Shown: piece by piece, positions 52,501-61,726 of the stretch
How the letters are laid out: every line of letters starts with the position of its first letter
How positions within the stretch are numbered: the stretch's first letter is position 1
NCBI RefSeq assembly: GCF_013363975.1
Contig: NZ_JABWGN010000009.1
Coordinates: 413,195 to 477,194, forward strand
Reading direction: 5' to 3'
DNA: 64,000 nt
Source of the DNA: Nonomuraea montanisoli
Lineage (GTDB): Bacteria; Actinomycetota; Actinomycetes; Streptosporangiales; Streptosporangiaceae
Notes under the pieces: model-generated
What the model was told of the DNA's origin: nothing
Seen by the model: the letters and a program-made list of their open reading frames with translations, nothing else
Database searches by the model: none
Program-made: the position numbers and the translations under genes

Positions 52501-53805
52501 ATGGAAGCCATGGGTGACACCCCGAAGCGGAGGGTCGCCGTGTTCGGCGCCGGGTACATCGGCCTGGTGACCGGGGCGTGCCTCGCCGAACTCGGCCACC
52601 AGGTGGTGGTCCGGGACATCAGCCCGGAGAAGATCGAGCTGCTGCGGTCCGGCGAGATACCGATCTACGAGCCGGGCCTGGGCGACATGATCGTCCGGAA
52701 CAAGGAGCGGCTGACCTTCACCCTGGACCTCCAGGAGGCCCTGGCCTCCGCCGAGGTCGTGTACGTGTGCGTGGACACGCCCCCGTCGGCGTCCGGTGAC
52801 GCGGACCTGTCGCGCGTCTGGTCGGTCGTGAGGTCGCTGGAGGGGGCGCCGCGGCTGCGGGTCGTGGCGATGAAGTCCACCGTGCCCGTGGGCACGGGCA
52901 CGCGGGTGCGCGAGGCGCTGGACGCGGCCGGCCTGGGGCACGTCGGGTATGCCGCGAACCCCGAGTTCACGGCCGAGGGCACGGCGGTGAACGACTTCCT
53001 GCACCCGGACCGCGTCGTCGTCGGCGCTTCCGACGAGGAGACCGCCCGCCTGGTCGCGCAGTTGCACGAGGGGGTGGACGGGCCGGTCGTCAGGATGGAC
53101 GTGCGGTCCGCCGAGATGGTGAAACTGGCCTCGAACGCGCTGCTCGCCACGAAGATCAGCTTCATCAACGAGATCGCCACCCTGTGCGAGAAGACGGGCG
53201 CCGACGTCGAGGAGGTCGCCCGTGCCGTCGGCCTGGACCACCGCCTCGGCCACCACTTCCTGCGTCCCGGCATCGGCTGGGGCGGCTCCTGCTTCCCGAA
53301 GGACTCGGAGGCGCTCCGGCAACTGGCCAGCAACACCGGCTACCACCTGCAACTGCTGTCGGCGGTGATCGAGGTCAACAACCTCCAGAAGCGCCGGGCG
53401 ATCCAGAAGCTCAAGGACGTGCTCGGCACGCTGGCCGGCGGGCGGGTGACGCTGCTCGGGCTGACGTTCAAGCCGGGGACGGACGACATGCGGGAGGCGC
53501 CGAGCACGGTGCTGGCCGCCCGGCTCCTGGCCGAGGGAGCCGAGGTGCGCTGCTGGGATCCCATGGCTCGCCCGGCCGAGACGGAGCCGTGGACGTCGAC
53601 GACCCGCCACGCGACCCCGGAGACGGCCCTCGACGGCGCGGACGCGGCCATCGTGGTGACGGAATGGCCGCAGCTCAAGGAGGTCGACTGGGCGCGGGCC
53701 GCCTCCGCGATGCGCAGGCCGGTGCTCTTCGACGGCCGGAACATGCTGGATCCGGCCGGCATGCGGGCCCTCGGCTTCACCTACCTCGGCGTCGGGCGGC
53801 CGTAG
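52501..53805 (+). CDS. UDP-glucose 6-dehydrogenase
   Basis: A 434-residue nucleotide-sugar dehydrogenase: Rossmann VAVFGAGYIGLVTGACLAELG (about 12-32), IPIYEPGLGDM, MKSTVPVGTG, NPEFTAEGTAVNDFLHPDR and the catalytic Cys264 in GWGGSCFPKDSEAL. It oxidises UDP-glucose to UDP-glucuronate for polysaccharide synthesis. Starts at 52501 and 52510 are both possible. It overlaps the convergent PPOX gene by 25 bases. It stands alone, without other sugar genes nearby. Confidence 0.92.
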   Translation: MEAMGDTPKRRVAVFGAGYIGLVTGACLAELGHQVVVRDISPEKIELLRSGEIPIYEPGLGDMIVRNKERLTFTLDLQEALASAEVVYVCVDTPPSASGDADLSRVWSVVRSLEGAPRLRVVAMKSTVPVGTGTRVREALDAAGLGHVGYAANPEFTAEGTAVNDFLHPDRVVVGASDEETARLVAQLHEGVDGPVVRMDVRSAEMVKLASNALLATKISFINEIATLCEKTGADVEEVARAVGLDHRLGHHFLRPGIGWGGSCFPKDSEALRQLASNTGYHLQLLSAVIEVNNLQKRRAIQKLKDVLGTLAGGRVTLLGLTFKPGTDDMREAPSTVLAARLLAEGAEVRCWDPMARPAETEPWTSTTRHATPETALDGADAAIVVTEWPQLKEVDWARAASAMRRPVLFDGRNMLDPAGMRALGFTYLGVGRP

Positions 53806-54236
53806 GTCGCCTCTCGATCGTCGGGACGGGTCGCCGTGATGCGGCGGCCGGAGATGTGCTCGGCCGCGACCGCGATGTAGTGATCACGGCGGCCCGGCGC
53901 CCAGGTCGTCAGCGGCAGCGCCGCCAGCCGGTGGAGCTCGCCGGGATCGGTCACCTCCCGGGCCTGGCCCACCGCGGTCACCGACCAGCCGATGCGCAGC
54001 TCGCGATCGAACTCGTCGGCCTCGAAGGCCACCACGGCCCGCCGGGTGGCGGCCGCCAGCTTCGACCCGATCGAGGTGCGGATCACGATGGTCCGGCCGT
54101 CGAGGCAGAAGTTCACCGGCTGGACGGCCGGCAGGGCGCGATCGGTGAACACGATCCGCCCGATCGGCGCCGCGGACAGCAGGGCGAAGCACTCCTCGTC
54201 GGAGAGCACCTGGAGTCCGGAGGAATCGAGCAGCAT
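53781..54236 (-). CDS. PPOX-like protein linked to DevR-type boxes
   Basis: A 151-residue split-barrel protein: LSDEECFALLSAAPIGRIVFTDRALPAVQPVNFCLDGRTIVIRTSIGSKLAAA and AVVAFEADEFDRELRIGWSVTAVG are the typical actinobacterial PPOX signature. Its start faces two DevR-like boxes 70-120 bases upstream, so it likely belongs to the hypoxia/NO regulon with the divergent flavohemoglobin. ATG 54236. Confidence 0.86.
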   Translation of the reverse strand: MLLDSSGLQVLSDEECFALLSAAPIGRIVFTDRALPAVQPVNFCLDGRTIVIRTSIGSKLAAATRRAVVAFEADEFDRELRIGWSVTAVGQAREVTDPGELHRLAALPLTTWAPGRRDHYIAVAAEHISGRRITATRPDDREATYGRPTPR

Positions 54237-54308
54237 AACCTTCGACGTTTCTGGTCGACGACACACGAGTCAGGTCTCGACGCTATCCGGCCCGCGGCCA
54301 GCCGGGTA

Positions 54309-54358
54309 GGGACCAAAGTCCCGAGAAGATCTCGTGTTCCGCCGGGGACTTTCGGCCC
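54309..54358. promoter_or_regulatory. Two DevR/DosR-like boxes between PPOX and flavohemoglobin genes
   Basis: GGGACCAAAGTCCC at 54309-54322 matches the core of the mycobacterial DosR palindrome (GGGACTWWAGTCCC type) very well. A weaker copy, GGGACTTTCGGCCC, lies at 54345-54358, 36 bases away. Paired boxes of this kind are usual at strongly induced DosR promoters. The regulator gene itself is not in the window. Confidence 0.8.
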
Positions 54359-54463
54359 TGCAGGTGCGGACGTTCGCCTCAGGGGGCCGAGCGCGCCGGA
54401 CTCCAAGATTGGTGGGGGCCCGCGGTGGCGGGCCCTGTTCACCCCGCCCTGTCTGGAGGCTTC

Positions 54464-55630
54464 ATGCTGTCCGCCGAGTCAGCCGAGATCGTCCGTGCCA
54501 CGCTGCCGGTTGTCGGCGCCTCGCTCGACGCCATCACCGCACGCTTCTACGCGACGATGTTCGCCGAGCGGCCGGAGCTGCTCGACGGCCTGTTCAACCG
54601 CGGCAACCAGGCCAACGGCGAGCAGCGCCGGGCGCTGGCCGGTTCGATCGCCGCGTTCGCCGGCATGCTCCTGGAACACCCCGGCGAGCGGCCCGATCGG
54701 CTGCTCGCCCGCATCGCCCACAAGCACACCGCCGTCGGCGTCACCGACGACCAGTACGTGATCGTCCACAAGTACCTGTTCGGCGCCATCGCCGAGGTGC
54801 TCGGCGACGCGGTGACGCCCGAGGTGGCGGCGGCCTGGGACGAGGTCTACTGGCTGATGGCCGGTGCGCTGATCGCCATGGAGGCCCGCATCTACGCCGA
54901 GGCCGGCGCCCGCGACGGCGACACGTGGCGGTCCTGGCGGGTCGTCGCCCGCCGGGAGGAGACCTCGGACGCGGTCTCGTTCCTGCTGCGTCCGGCCGAC
55001 GACGGGCCGCTCCCGCCGGCGCGCCCGGGGCAGTACGTCAGCGTCCGGGTCCGCATGCCGGACGGCGTGCACCAGCTTCGCCAGTACACGCTGTCCGGCG
55101 CGGGCGACCGGCTGCGCCGGATCACGGTCAAGCGCGTCGACGGAGACCCAGCCGGAGAGGTGTCCACGCTGCTGCACACCACCGTGCGCGCGGGCGACGA
55201 GCTCACCCTCTCGGCGCCGTTCGGCGACGTCACGCTGGAGGACGGGGACGCGCCGCTGGTGCTGGTGTCCGCGGGCATCGGCTGCACGCCCGTCGTGGCG
55301 ATGCTCGACCACCTGGCCGCGACCGGCTCCGGCCGCCGCGTTCTCGTGCTGCACGCCGACCGCTCGCCGGCCGCGCACGCGCTGCGCGACGACATGCTGC
55401 GCCTGGCCGCCGAGCGGGTCTTCTGGTACGAGAGCGGCGCGGTCGCCCCCGACCGGGCGGGCCTGATGGACCTGGACGGGGTCGAGATCCCGGCCGGTGC
55501 GGTCGTCTATCTGTGCGGTCCGGTGCCGTTCATGCGGGACATGCGCGCCCGGCTGCTGCGGGCCGGTGTGGCGGCCCGTGACATCCACTACGAGGTGTTC
55601 GGGCCCGACCTGTGGCTCGGCGCCGCCTGA
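54464..55630 (+). CDS. hmp: Flavohemoglobin (NO dioxygenase)
   Basis: A 388-residue protein with an N-terminal globin (about 1-140) and a ferredoxin-NADP reductase-like half. Tyr B10 is in TARFYATMF and the proximal His in IAHKHTAVGV (about 83-92). RQYTLSGAG (about 206-214) binds FAD, LVSAGIGCTPVVAML binds NAD(P), and YLCGPVPFMRDM and YEVFGPD close the fold. It turns NO and O2 into nitrate. The preceding DevR-like boxes fit induction by NO or hypoxia. Its stop codon lies in a 24-base duplication. Confidence 0.92.
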   Translation: MLSAESAEIVRATLPVVGASLDAITARFYATMFAERPELLDGLFNRGNQANGEQRRALAGSIAAFAGMLLEHPGERPDRLLARIAHKHTAVGVTDDQYVIVHKYLFGAIAEVLGDAVTPEVAAAWDEVYWLMAGALIAMEARIYAEAGARDGDTWRSWRVVARREETSDAVSFLLRPADDGPLPPARPGQYVSVRVRMPDGVHQLRQYTLSGAGDRLRRITVKRVDGDPAGEVSTLLHTTVRAGDELTLSAPFGDVTLEDGDAPLVLVSAGIGCTPVVAMLDHLAATGSGRRVLVLHADRSPAAHALRDDMLRLAAERVFWYESGAVAPDRAGLMDLDGVEIPAGAVVYLCGPVPFMRDMRARLLRAGVAARDIHYEVFGPDLWLGAA

Positions 55631-55665
55631 TGGCCCATCGGAGCAGCCGCCTGATGGCCCATCGG
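55622..55665. repeat. Tandem direct repeat spanning the hmp stop codon
   Basis: The 20-base unit beginning GCCGCCTGATGG occurs at 55622-55641 and 55646-55665, a 24-base period. Both copies contain the TGA that ends the hmp frame, so the duplication added a second, unused gene end. Confidence 0.85.
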
Positions 55666-55676
55666 GCCGGCGGCGA

Positions 55677-55690
55677 GGGACTTTGGTCCC
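55677..55690. promoter_or_regulatory. DevR/DosR-like box upstream of narGHJI
   Basis: GGGACTTTGGTCCC is a near-perfect match to the DosR core and lies 72-85 bases before the narG start. It suggests that the nitrate reductase operon is induced with hmp under low oxygen or NO. Confidence 0.8.
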
Positions 55691-55761
55691 TGCCGCCGGC
55701 GGACGGCGTGCCCGAATCTTGAGCCATACCCGCTGTAACCCCTGTGGCGAGGAAGACAAGC

Positions 55762-58700
55762 GTGACCGATATCGACTCAACCCCCGGCATGGGGCCGTTG
55801 CTCGCAGCCCGTACGTTCTTCACCAAGTCCGAAATATCGGCCGACGGCCGCACTTTGCACCAGATAGACCCCAGCGGCTGGGACCGCTTCTACCGGGACC
55901 GGTGGGCGCACGACAAGGTGGTGCGCTCCACCCACGGCGTGAACTGCACGGGCTCGTGCTCGTGGAAGGTGTTCGTCAAGGACGGGCTGATCACCTGGGA
56001 GCACCAGGCCACCGACTACCCGTCGGTGGGGCCCGAATCGCCCGAGTACGAACCGCGCGGCTGCCCGCGCGGCGCGTCGTTCTCCTGGTACACCTACTCG
56101 CCGTCGCGGGTGCGCTACCCGTACGTGCGCGGCGTGCTGCTGGAGATGTGGCGCGAGGCCAGGGCCAGGCTCGGTGATCCGGTGCTGGCGTGGGCGGAGC
56201 TGACCGGCGACCCGGAGCGCGCGCGGGCCTACAAGCGGGCGCGCGGCAAGGGCGGCTTCGTCCGCGCCGGCTGGGACGAGGTCCTGGAGCTGATGGCCGC
56301 CGCCCACGTGCACACGATCAAGGAGTACGGCCCCGACCGGGTGGTGGGGTTCTCGCCGATCCCGGCGATGTCGATGGCGTCGTTCGCGGCCGGCACCCGG
56401 TTCCTGTCGATGATCGGCGGCACGCTGCTGTCCTTCTACGACTGGTACGCCGACCTGCCGATCGCCTCCCCGCAGGTGTGGGGCGACCAGACGGACGTGC
56501 CCGAGGCCGCCGACTGGTGGAACTCCCGCTACCTCATCATGTGGGGCTCCAACATCCCGGTCACCCGCACCCCGGACGCGCACTTCATGACCGAGGCCCG
56601 CTACCAGGGCACCAAGGTGGTGGCGGTCAGCCCCGACTACGCCGACAACGTCAAGTTCGCCGACGACTGGCTGGCTCCGCACCCGGGCACGGACGGCGCG
56701 CTGGCCATGGCGATGGGCCACGTGACCCTGACCGAGTTCTTCCGTGACCGCCAGGTCCCTTACTTCACCGACTATGTCCGGAAATACACGGACCTGCCGT
56801 TCCTGGTCACGCTGGAGCCCCGCGGCGACGCGTACGTGCCGCGCCGCTTCCTGACCGCCGCGGATCTCGGCGAGGAGAGCGAGAACGCCGAGTTCAAGAC
56901 CGTCTTCCTGGACGAGCGGACCGGCCAGGCGCACGTGCCGAACGGCTCGCTCGGCCACCGCTGGGGCCAGGAGGGCGAGGGCCGCTGGAACCTGGACCTG
57001 GACGGCGCCGAACCGGCGCTGACCCTGTTCGACCGTTCCGAGCAGGCGGTCGAGGTGGACCTGCCGCGCTTCGACGAGGGCGCCACCGAGGGCGGCTCCG
57101 CGATGCGCCGCGGCGTGCCGGTGACCGAGGTGGCCGGCAAGCTCGTCACGACGGTGTTCGACCTGCTCATGGCCCAGTACGGCGTGGTCCGCGACCTGCC
57201 CGGCGCGTGGCCCGCGAGCTACGACGACGCCTCGCAGCCGTACACCCCGGCCTGGGCCGAGGAGATCACCTCGGTGCCGGCCGCCACGATCACCAGGATC
57301 GCCCGCGAGTTCGCCCGCAACGCCGAGCGCACGGAGGGCCGCTCGATGATCGCGATGGGGGCGGGCACCAACCACTGGTTCCACTCCGACCAGATCTACC
57401 GCGCCTTCCTGACGCTGGTGCTGCTGACCGGCTGCCAGGGCGTCAACGGCGGCGGCTGGGGCCACTACGTGGGCCAGGAGAAGGTCCGCCCCGTCACCGG
57501 CTTCCAGCACCTGGCCTTCGCCTTCGACTGGCAGCGCCCCACGCGGCACATGGCCGGCACCGCGTTCTGGTACCTGGCCACCGACCAGTGGCGCTACGAG
57601 CAGATCCAGGCCGACGAGCTGGCCAGCCCGCTGGGGGAGGGGCTGTTCGAGGGCCGCTCGTTCGCCGACTGCAACGCCCAGGCGGCGCGCCTGGGCTGGC
57701 TGCCCTCGCACCCGACGTTCAACCGCAACCCCCTCACGCTCGCCGACGAGGCCGCCGCCAAGGGCGTCAGCGCGGCCGAGCACGTGGTGGACGAGCTGAC
57801 CTCCGGCCGGCTGCGCTTCGCCGCCGAGGACCCGGGCGACCCCGCCAACTTCCCGCGGGTGCTGACCGTGTGGCGGGCCAACCTGCTCGGCTCCTCCGGC
57901 AAGGGCAACGAGTACTTCCTGCGCCACCTGCTCGGCGCCGACGCCGAGACCCGCAACCAGGAGGGCGTCCGGCCGGTCGAGGTGACCTGGCGCGAGGAGG
58001 CCGCCGAGGGCAAGCTCGACCTGCTGACCGCGATCGACTTCCGGATGACGTCCACGGCGCTGTTCTCCGACGTCGTGCTCCCGGCCGCCACCTGGTACGA
58101 GAAGCACGACCTGTCCTCGACCGACATGCACCCGTTCGTCCATGCCTTCACCCCGGCCATCGCCCCGCCGTGGCAGACCCGCGCCGACTACGACGTCTTC
58201 CTCGGCCTCGCCGACGCCTTCTCCGAGCTGGCCGCCCGCCATCTCGGCACGCGCACCGACGTGCTGGCCGTCCCGCTCGTCCACGACACCCCCGACGAGC
58301 TGGCCCAGCCCGGCGGCCGGGTACGCGACTGGAGGACCGGCGCGTGCGAGCCGATCCCCGGAAAGACCATGCCGAGGATCGTCACCGTCGAGCGCGACTA
58401 CGCCGCCGTCGGCGAGCGCGTGCGCGCGATCGGCCCGCTCTTCGCCGACCTGGGGCTGACCACCAAGGGCGTCACCTACCAGGTGGGACCCGAGCTGGAG
58501 CACCTGCGCGGCCAGAACGGCGTCACCCCGCAGGGCCGCGTCTCGCTGGAGACGGCCGACCGCATGTGCGAGGCCATCCTCGCGCTGTCCGGCACCACCA
58601 ACGGCCGCCTGTCCACCCAGGGCTTCGAGACGCTGGAGAAGCGCACCGGGACCAGGCTCGCCGACCTGGCCGCCGAGCACGAGGGCAAGCGCATCAGCTT

Positions 58701-59412
58701 CGCCGACACGCAGGCCAGGCCGCAGCCGGTGATCACCTCGCCGGAGTGGTCCGGGTCGGAGACCGGCGGGCGCCGCTACTCCGCCTTCGTCATCAACGTC
58801 GAGCGGGACAAGCCCTGGCACACGCTGACCGGGCGGCAGCAGTTCTTCCTCGACCACGACTGGATCATCGAGCTGGGCGAGCAACTGCCCGCCTACCGGC
58901 CGCCGCTCAACATGCGCCGCCACTACGGCGAGCAGCGCGACGGCACGGACGGGGCCGAGGTCACCGTGCGCTACCTGACCCCGCACTCCAAATGGTCCAT
59001 CCACTCCGAGTACCAGGACAACGCCTACATGCTCGCCCTGTCCCGCGGCGGGCCGACGATCTGGATGAGCGTCGAGGACGCCCGCGCGATCGGCGTCGCC
59101 GACAACGACTGGATCGAGGCGTACAACCGCAACGGCGTGGTCGTGGCCCGCGCGATCGTCTCGCACCGCATGCCGGCCGGAACCGTGTACATGTACCACG
59201 CCAAGGACCGCAACGTGAACGTCCCGCTCACCGAGAAGTCCGGGCGGCGCGGCGGCGTGCACAACTCCCTCACCCGGCTGCTGCTCAAGCCCAGCCACCT
59301 GATCGGCGGGTACGCGCAGTTCACCTACGCCTTCAACTACTACGGGCCGACCGGCAACCAGCGTGACGAGATCACCGTGATCCGGCGCCGCGCCCAGGAG
59401 GTGACGTACTGA
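55762..59412 (+). CDS. narG: Respiratory nitrate reductase alpha subunit
   Basis: The 1216-residue molybdopterin subunit that reduces nitrate at the inner face of the membrane. The FS0 cluster ligands are seen as H58, C62 and C66 in HGVNCTGSC and C101 in RGCPRGAS. The molybdenum-binding region is SFYDWYADLPIASPQVWGDQTD, and SNIPVTRTPDAHF and GHYVGQEKVRP follow. GTG 55762 with GAGGAAG upstream is chosen over a GTG at 55744. Length is normal. The stop overlaps narH. Confidence 0.95.
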   Translation: MTDIDSTPGMGPLLAARTFFTKSEISADGRTLHQIDPSGWDRFYRDRWAHDKVVRSTHGVNCTGSCSWKVFVKDGLITWEHQATDYPSVGPESPEYEPRGCPRGASFSWYTYSPSRVRYPYVRGVLLEMWREARARLGDPVLAWAELTGDPERARAYKRARGKGGFVRAGWDEVLELMAAAHVHTIKEYGPDRVVGFSPIPAMSMASFAAGTRFLSMIGGTLLSFYDWYADLPIASPQVWGDQTDVPEAADWWNSRYLIMWGSNIPVTRTPDAHFMTEARYQGTKVVAVSPDYADNVKFADDWLAPHPGTDGALAMAMGHVTLTEFFRDRQVPYFTDYVRKYTDLPFLVTLEPRGDAYVPRRFLTAADLGEESENAEFKTVFLDERTGQAHVPNGSLGHRWGQEGEGRWNLDLDGAEPALTLFDRSEQAVEVDLPRFDEGATEGGSAMRRGVPVTEVAGKLVTTVFDLLMAQYGVVRDLPGAWPASYDDASQPYTPAWAEEITSVPAATITRIAREFARNAERTEGRSMIAMGAGTNHWFHSDQIYRAFLTLVLLTGCQGVNGGGWGHYVGQEKVRPVTGFQHLAFAFDWQRPTRHMAGTAFWYLATDQWRYEQIQADELASPLGEGLFEGRSFADCNAQAARLGWLPSHPTFNRNPLTLADEAAAKGVSAAEHVVDELTSGRLRFAAEDPGDPANFPRVLTVWRANLLGSSGKGNEYFLRHLLGADAETRNQEGVRPVEVTWREEAAEGKLDLLTAIDFRMTSTALFSDVVLPAATWYEKHDLSSTDMHPFVHAFTPAIAPPWQTRADYDVFLGLADAFSELAARHLGTRTDVLAVPLVHDTPDELAQPGGRVRDWRTGACEPIPGKTMPRIVTVERDYAAVGERVRAIGPLFADLGLTTKGVTYQVGPELEHLRGQNGVTPQGRVSLETADRMCEAILALSGTTNGRLSTQGFETLEKRTGTRLADLAAEHEGKRISFADTQARPQPVITSPEWSGSETGGRRYSAFVINVERDKPWHTLTGRQQFFLDHDWIIELGEQLPAYRPPLNMRRHYGEQRDGTDGAEVTVRYLTPHSKWSIHSEYQDNAYMLALSRGGPTIWMSVEDARAIGVADNDWIEAYNRNGVVVARAIVSHRMPAGTVYMYHAKDRNVNVPLTEKSGRRGGVHNSLTRLLLKPSHLIGGYAQFTYAFNYYGPTGNQRDEITVIRRRAQEVTY

Positions 59413-60962
59413 TGCGGGTCATGGCACAGGTCGCCATGGTGATGAACCTCGACAAGTGCATCGGCTGCCACACCTGCTCCGTCACGTGCAAGCAGACCTG
59501 GACCAACCGCGACGGCGTCGAGTACGTCTGGTTCAACAACGTCGAGACCAAACCCGGCGTCGGCTACCCCAAGCGGTACGAGGACCAGGAGCGCTGGCAC
59601 GGCGGCTGGCAGCTCGACCGGCGCGGCCGGCTCAAGCTCCGCGCCGGCGGCCGCGTCAAGCGGCTGCTCAACCTGTTCTCCAACCCGGATCTCCCCGACC
59701 TGGACGACTACTACGAGCCGGCCACCTACGACTACGACACCCTCGTCAACGCCCCCGCCGGGCCGCACACCCCGGTCATCCGCCCCAAGTCGGCCATCAC
59801 CGGCCGGGACATGGCGATCACCTGGGGCGCGAACTGGGAGGACGACCTGGGCGGCGCCCCCGAGCACGCCCCGGCCGACCCCAACCTGGCCGCCATGGCG
59901 GAGAAGGTGAGGATGGAGTTCGACCAGACCTTCATGTTCCACCTGCCGCGCATCTGCGAGCACTGCCTCAACCCGGCCTGCGTCGCCGCCTGCCCGTCCG
60001 GCGCGATGTACAAGCGGGAGGAGGACGGCATCGTCCTGGTGGACCAGGACCGCTGCCGCGGGTGGCGCATGTGCGTCTCGTCGTGCCCGTACAAGAAGGT
60101 GTACGTCAACCACAGGACCGGCAAGGCCGAGAAGTGCACGTTCTGCTTCCCCCGCATCGAGGCGGGGCAGCCGACCGTGTGCGCCGAGACCTGCGTCGGG
60201 CGCCTGCGGTACATCGGCCTGATCCTGTACGACGCCGACGCGGTGCTGGAGGCCGCATGCGTCCCGGACCCGCGGGACCTGCTGGAGGCGCAGCGCCGGG
60301 TCTTCCTCGACCCGTCCGACCCGGAGGTGGTCCAGGCGGCCCGCGCCGCGGGCATCAGCGAGGACTGGATCACCGCGGCGCAGCGCTCGCCGGTCTACCG
60401 GCTGGCCATGCGCTACCGGGTGGCGCTGCCGCTGCACCCGGAGTACCGCACGCTGCCCATGGTCTGGTACATCCCGCCGCTGTCGCCCGTGCTCGACGCC
60501 GTCACCGGCGCGGGCGCCGACGCCGACGACCCCGACAACGTCTTCCACGCCGTCACCGACCTGCGCATCCCGCTGGAGTACCTGGCCGGCCTGTTCTCGG
60601 CCGGCGACACCGAGATCGTGGCCGGGGTGCTGATGAAGCTGTCGGCGATGCGCGCCTACATGCGGGCCCGCACCGTCGACGGCACCGTCGCCGAGGATCT
60701 GCTGGAGGCGGTGGGCATGCGGGCGGCCGAGATGGAGGAGATGTACCGGCTGCTGGCCATCGCCAAGTACGACGAGCGCTACGTCGTGCCCGCCGCCCAC
60801 CGCGAGGACGCCGCCGCCCTGTCCGCCCAGGCGGGCGGGTGCAGCCTGGACGGCGACGGCGGTCCCGGCATGAGCGACTTCCACCCGGCCGGCGTCACCG
60901 GCCGCCGCGGCGACGGGCGTCTCGGCCTGAAGCTCTTCGTCCGCGACGGAGGCACGGCGTGA
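59412..60962 (+). CDS. narH: Respiratory nitrate reductase beta subunit
   Basis: The 516-residue electron-transfer subunit with four Fe-S clusters. The first ferredoxin motif CIGCHTCSVTC is at 16-26; further cysteine sets are ICEHCLNPACVAACPSG, CRGWRMCVSSCPYKK (Trp replaces one Cys, giving the known 3Fe-4S cluster) and KCTFCFPRIEAGQPTVCAETC. ATG overlaps the narG stop (TGATG). It passes electrons from NarI to NarG. Confidence 0.96.
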   Translation: MRVMAQVAMVMNLDKCIGCHTCSVTCKQTWTNRDGVEYVWFNNVETKPGVGYPKRYEDQERWHGGWQLDRRGRLKLRAGGRVKRLLNLFSNPDLPDLDDYYEPATYDYDTLVNAPAGPHTPVIRPKSAITGRDMAITWGANWEDDLGGAPEHAPADPNLAAMAEKVRMEFDQTFMFHLPRICEHCLNPACVAACPSGAMYKREEDGIVLVDQDRCRGWRMCVSSCPYKKVYVNHRTGKAEKCTFCFPRIEAGQPTVCAETCVGRLRYIGLILYDADAVLEAACVPDPRDLLEAQRRVFLDPSDPEVVQAARAAGISEDWITAAQRSPVYRLAMRYRVALPLHPEYRTLPMVWYIPPLSPVLDAVTGAGADADDPDNVFHAVTDLRIPLEYLAGLFSAGDTEIVAGVLMKLSAMRAYMRARTVDGTVAEDLLEAVGMRAAEMEEMYRLLAIAKYDERYVVPAAHREDAAALSAQAGGCSLDGDGGPGMSDFHPAGVTGRRGDGRLGLKLFVRDGGTA

Positions 60963-61726
60963 GACTCCTGACCCGGCGCGAGCCCGCCGCCTTCGCGCAG
61001 CCGCGACACCGCGCGCGGTTGTTCCGGCTGATCTCGCTCCTGCTCCAGTACCCGGACGCCGAGCTCCTCGCCGCCCGCGACGAGCTGGGCCGGGCCGCGG
61101 CCGCGCTGCCGGAGTCGGCCACCCGCGACGCCCTCGTCGCGTTCACCGCCTGGTACGCCGAGTGCGAGCCGACGCGGCTGGCCCGCGCCTACGTCGAGAC
61201 CTTCGACCTGCGCCGCAGGTCCAGCCTCTACCTCACCTACTACCTGCACGGCGACACCCGCCGCCGCGGCATGGCGCTGCTCACCCTCAAGCAGCGCTAT
61301 CGCGTGGCCGGGCTCGTCCCGCCCGAGGGAGAACTGCCCGACTACCTGCCGGTGGTCTGCGAGTTCGCCGCGCTGGCCGGGCCGTCCACCGGCGAGGCGC
61401 CGCTGCGCCAGCACCGCAAGGGGCTGGAGCTCATCCGCACCGCGCTGCACGAGTCCGGCTCGTCCTACTCGCTGGTGCTCGACGCGCTCTGCGCGGAACT
61501 GCCGGACCTGTCGGCGGCCGAGCGTGCCGCCGTCGCCGACCTGGCGATGGCCGGGCCGCCCGCCGAGGACGTCGGCCTGGCACCGTACGGCCCGCCCGCC
61601 GAGGACGTCGGCCTGGCACCGTACGGCCCGCCCGCCGAGGACGTCGGACCGGCACCGTACGGGCCGACACCGTACGGGGCGGCACCGTGCGGGCCGCCGC
61701 TCAACGAGACGGAGGTGCGGCCGTGA
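60959..61726 (+). CDS. narJ: Nitrate reductase assembly chaperone
   Basis: A 255-residue helical chaperone that helps insert the molybdenum cofactor into NarG. RLFRLISLLLQYPDAELLAARDEL, FDLRRRSSLYLTYYLHGDTRRRG and GELPDYLPVVCEFAAL are NarJ signatures. GTG 60959 overlaps the narH stop. The C terminus is unusual: three 12-residue copies of GPPAEDVGLAPY (last copy GPAPY) and further PYG units form a proline-rich tail of about 55 residues. Confidence 0.93.
   Translation: MRLLTRREPAAFAQPRHRARLFRLISLLLQYPDAELLAARDELGRAAAALPESATRDALVAFTAWYAECEPTRLARAYVETFDLRRRSSLYLTYYLHGDTRRRGMALLTLKQRYRVAGLVPPEGELPDYLPVVCEFAALAGPSTGEAPLRQHRKGLELIRTALHESGSSYSLVLDALCAELPDLSAAERAAVADLAMAGPPAEDVGLAPYGPPAEDVGLAPYGPPAEDVGPAPYGPTPYGAAPCGPPLNETEVRP
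61553..61660 (+). repeat. 36-bp triple tandem repeat at the narJ 3' end
   Basis: Three head-to-tail copies start at 61553, 61589 and 61625. The first two differ only in their first codon (GGG versus GGC) and the third has one residue changed. They encode GPPAEDVGLAPY units. Confidence 0.9.

Noticed and set aside
55777..59298. 1173-residue open frame antisense to narG
   Set aside because: Complete overlap with the clear narG gene, shadow composition rich in Val/Gly/Arg/His, no domain recognisable.
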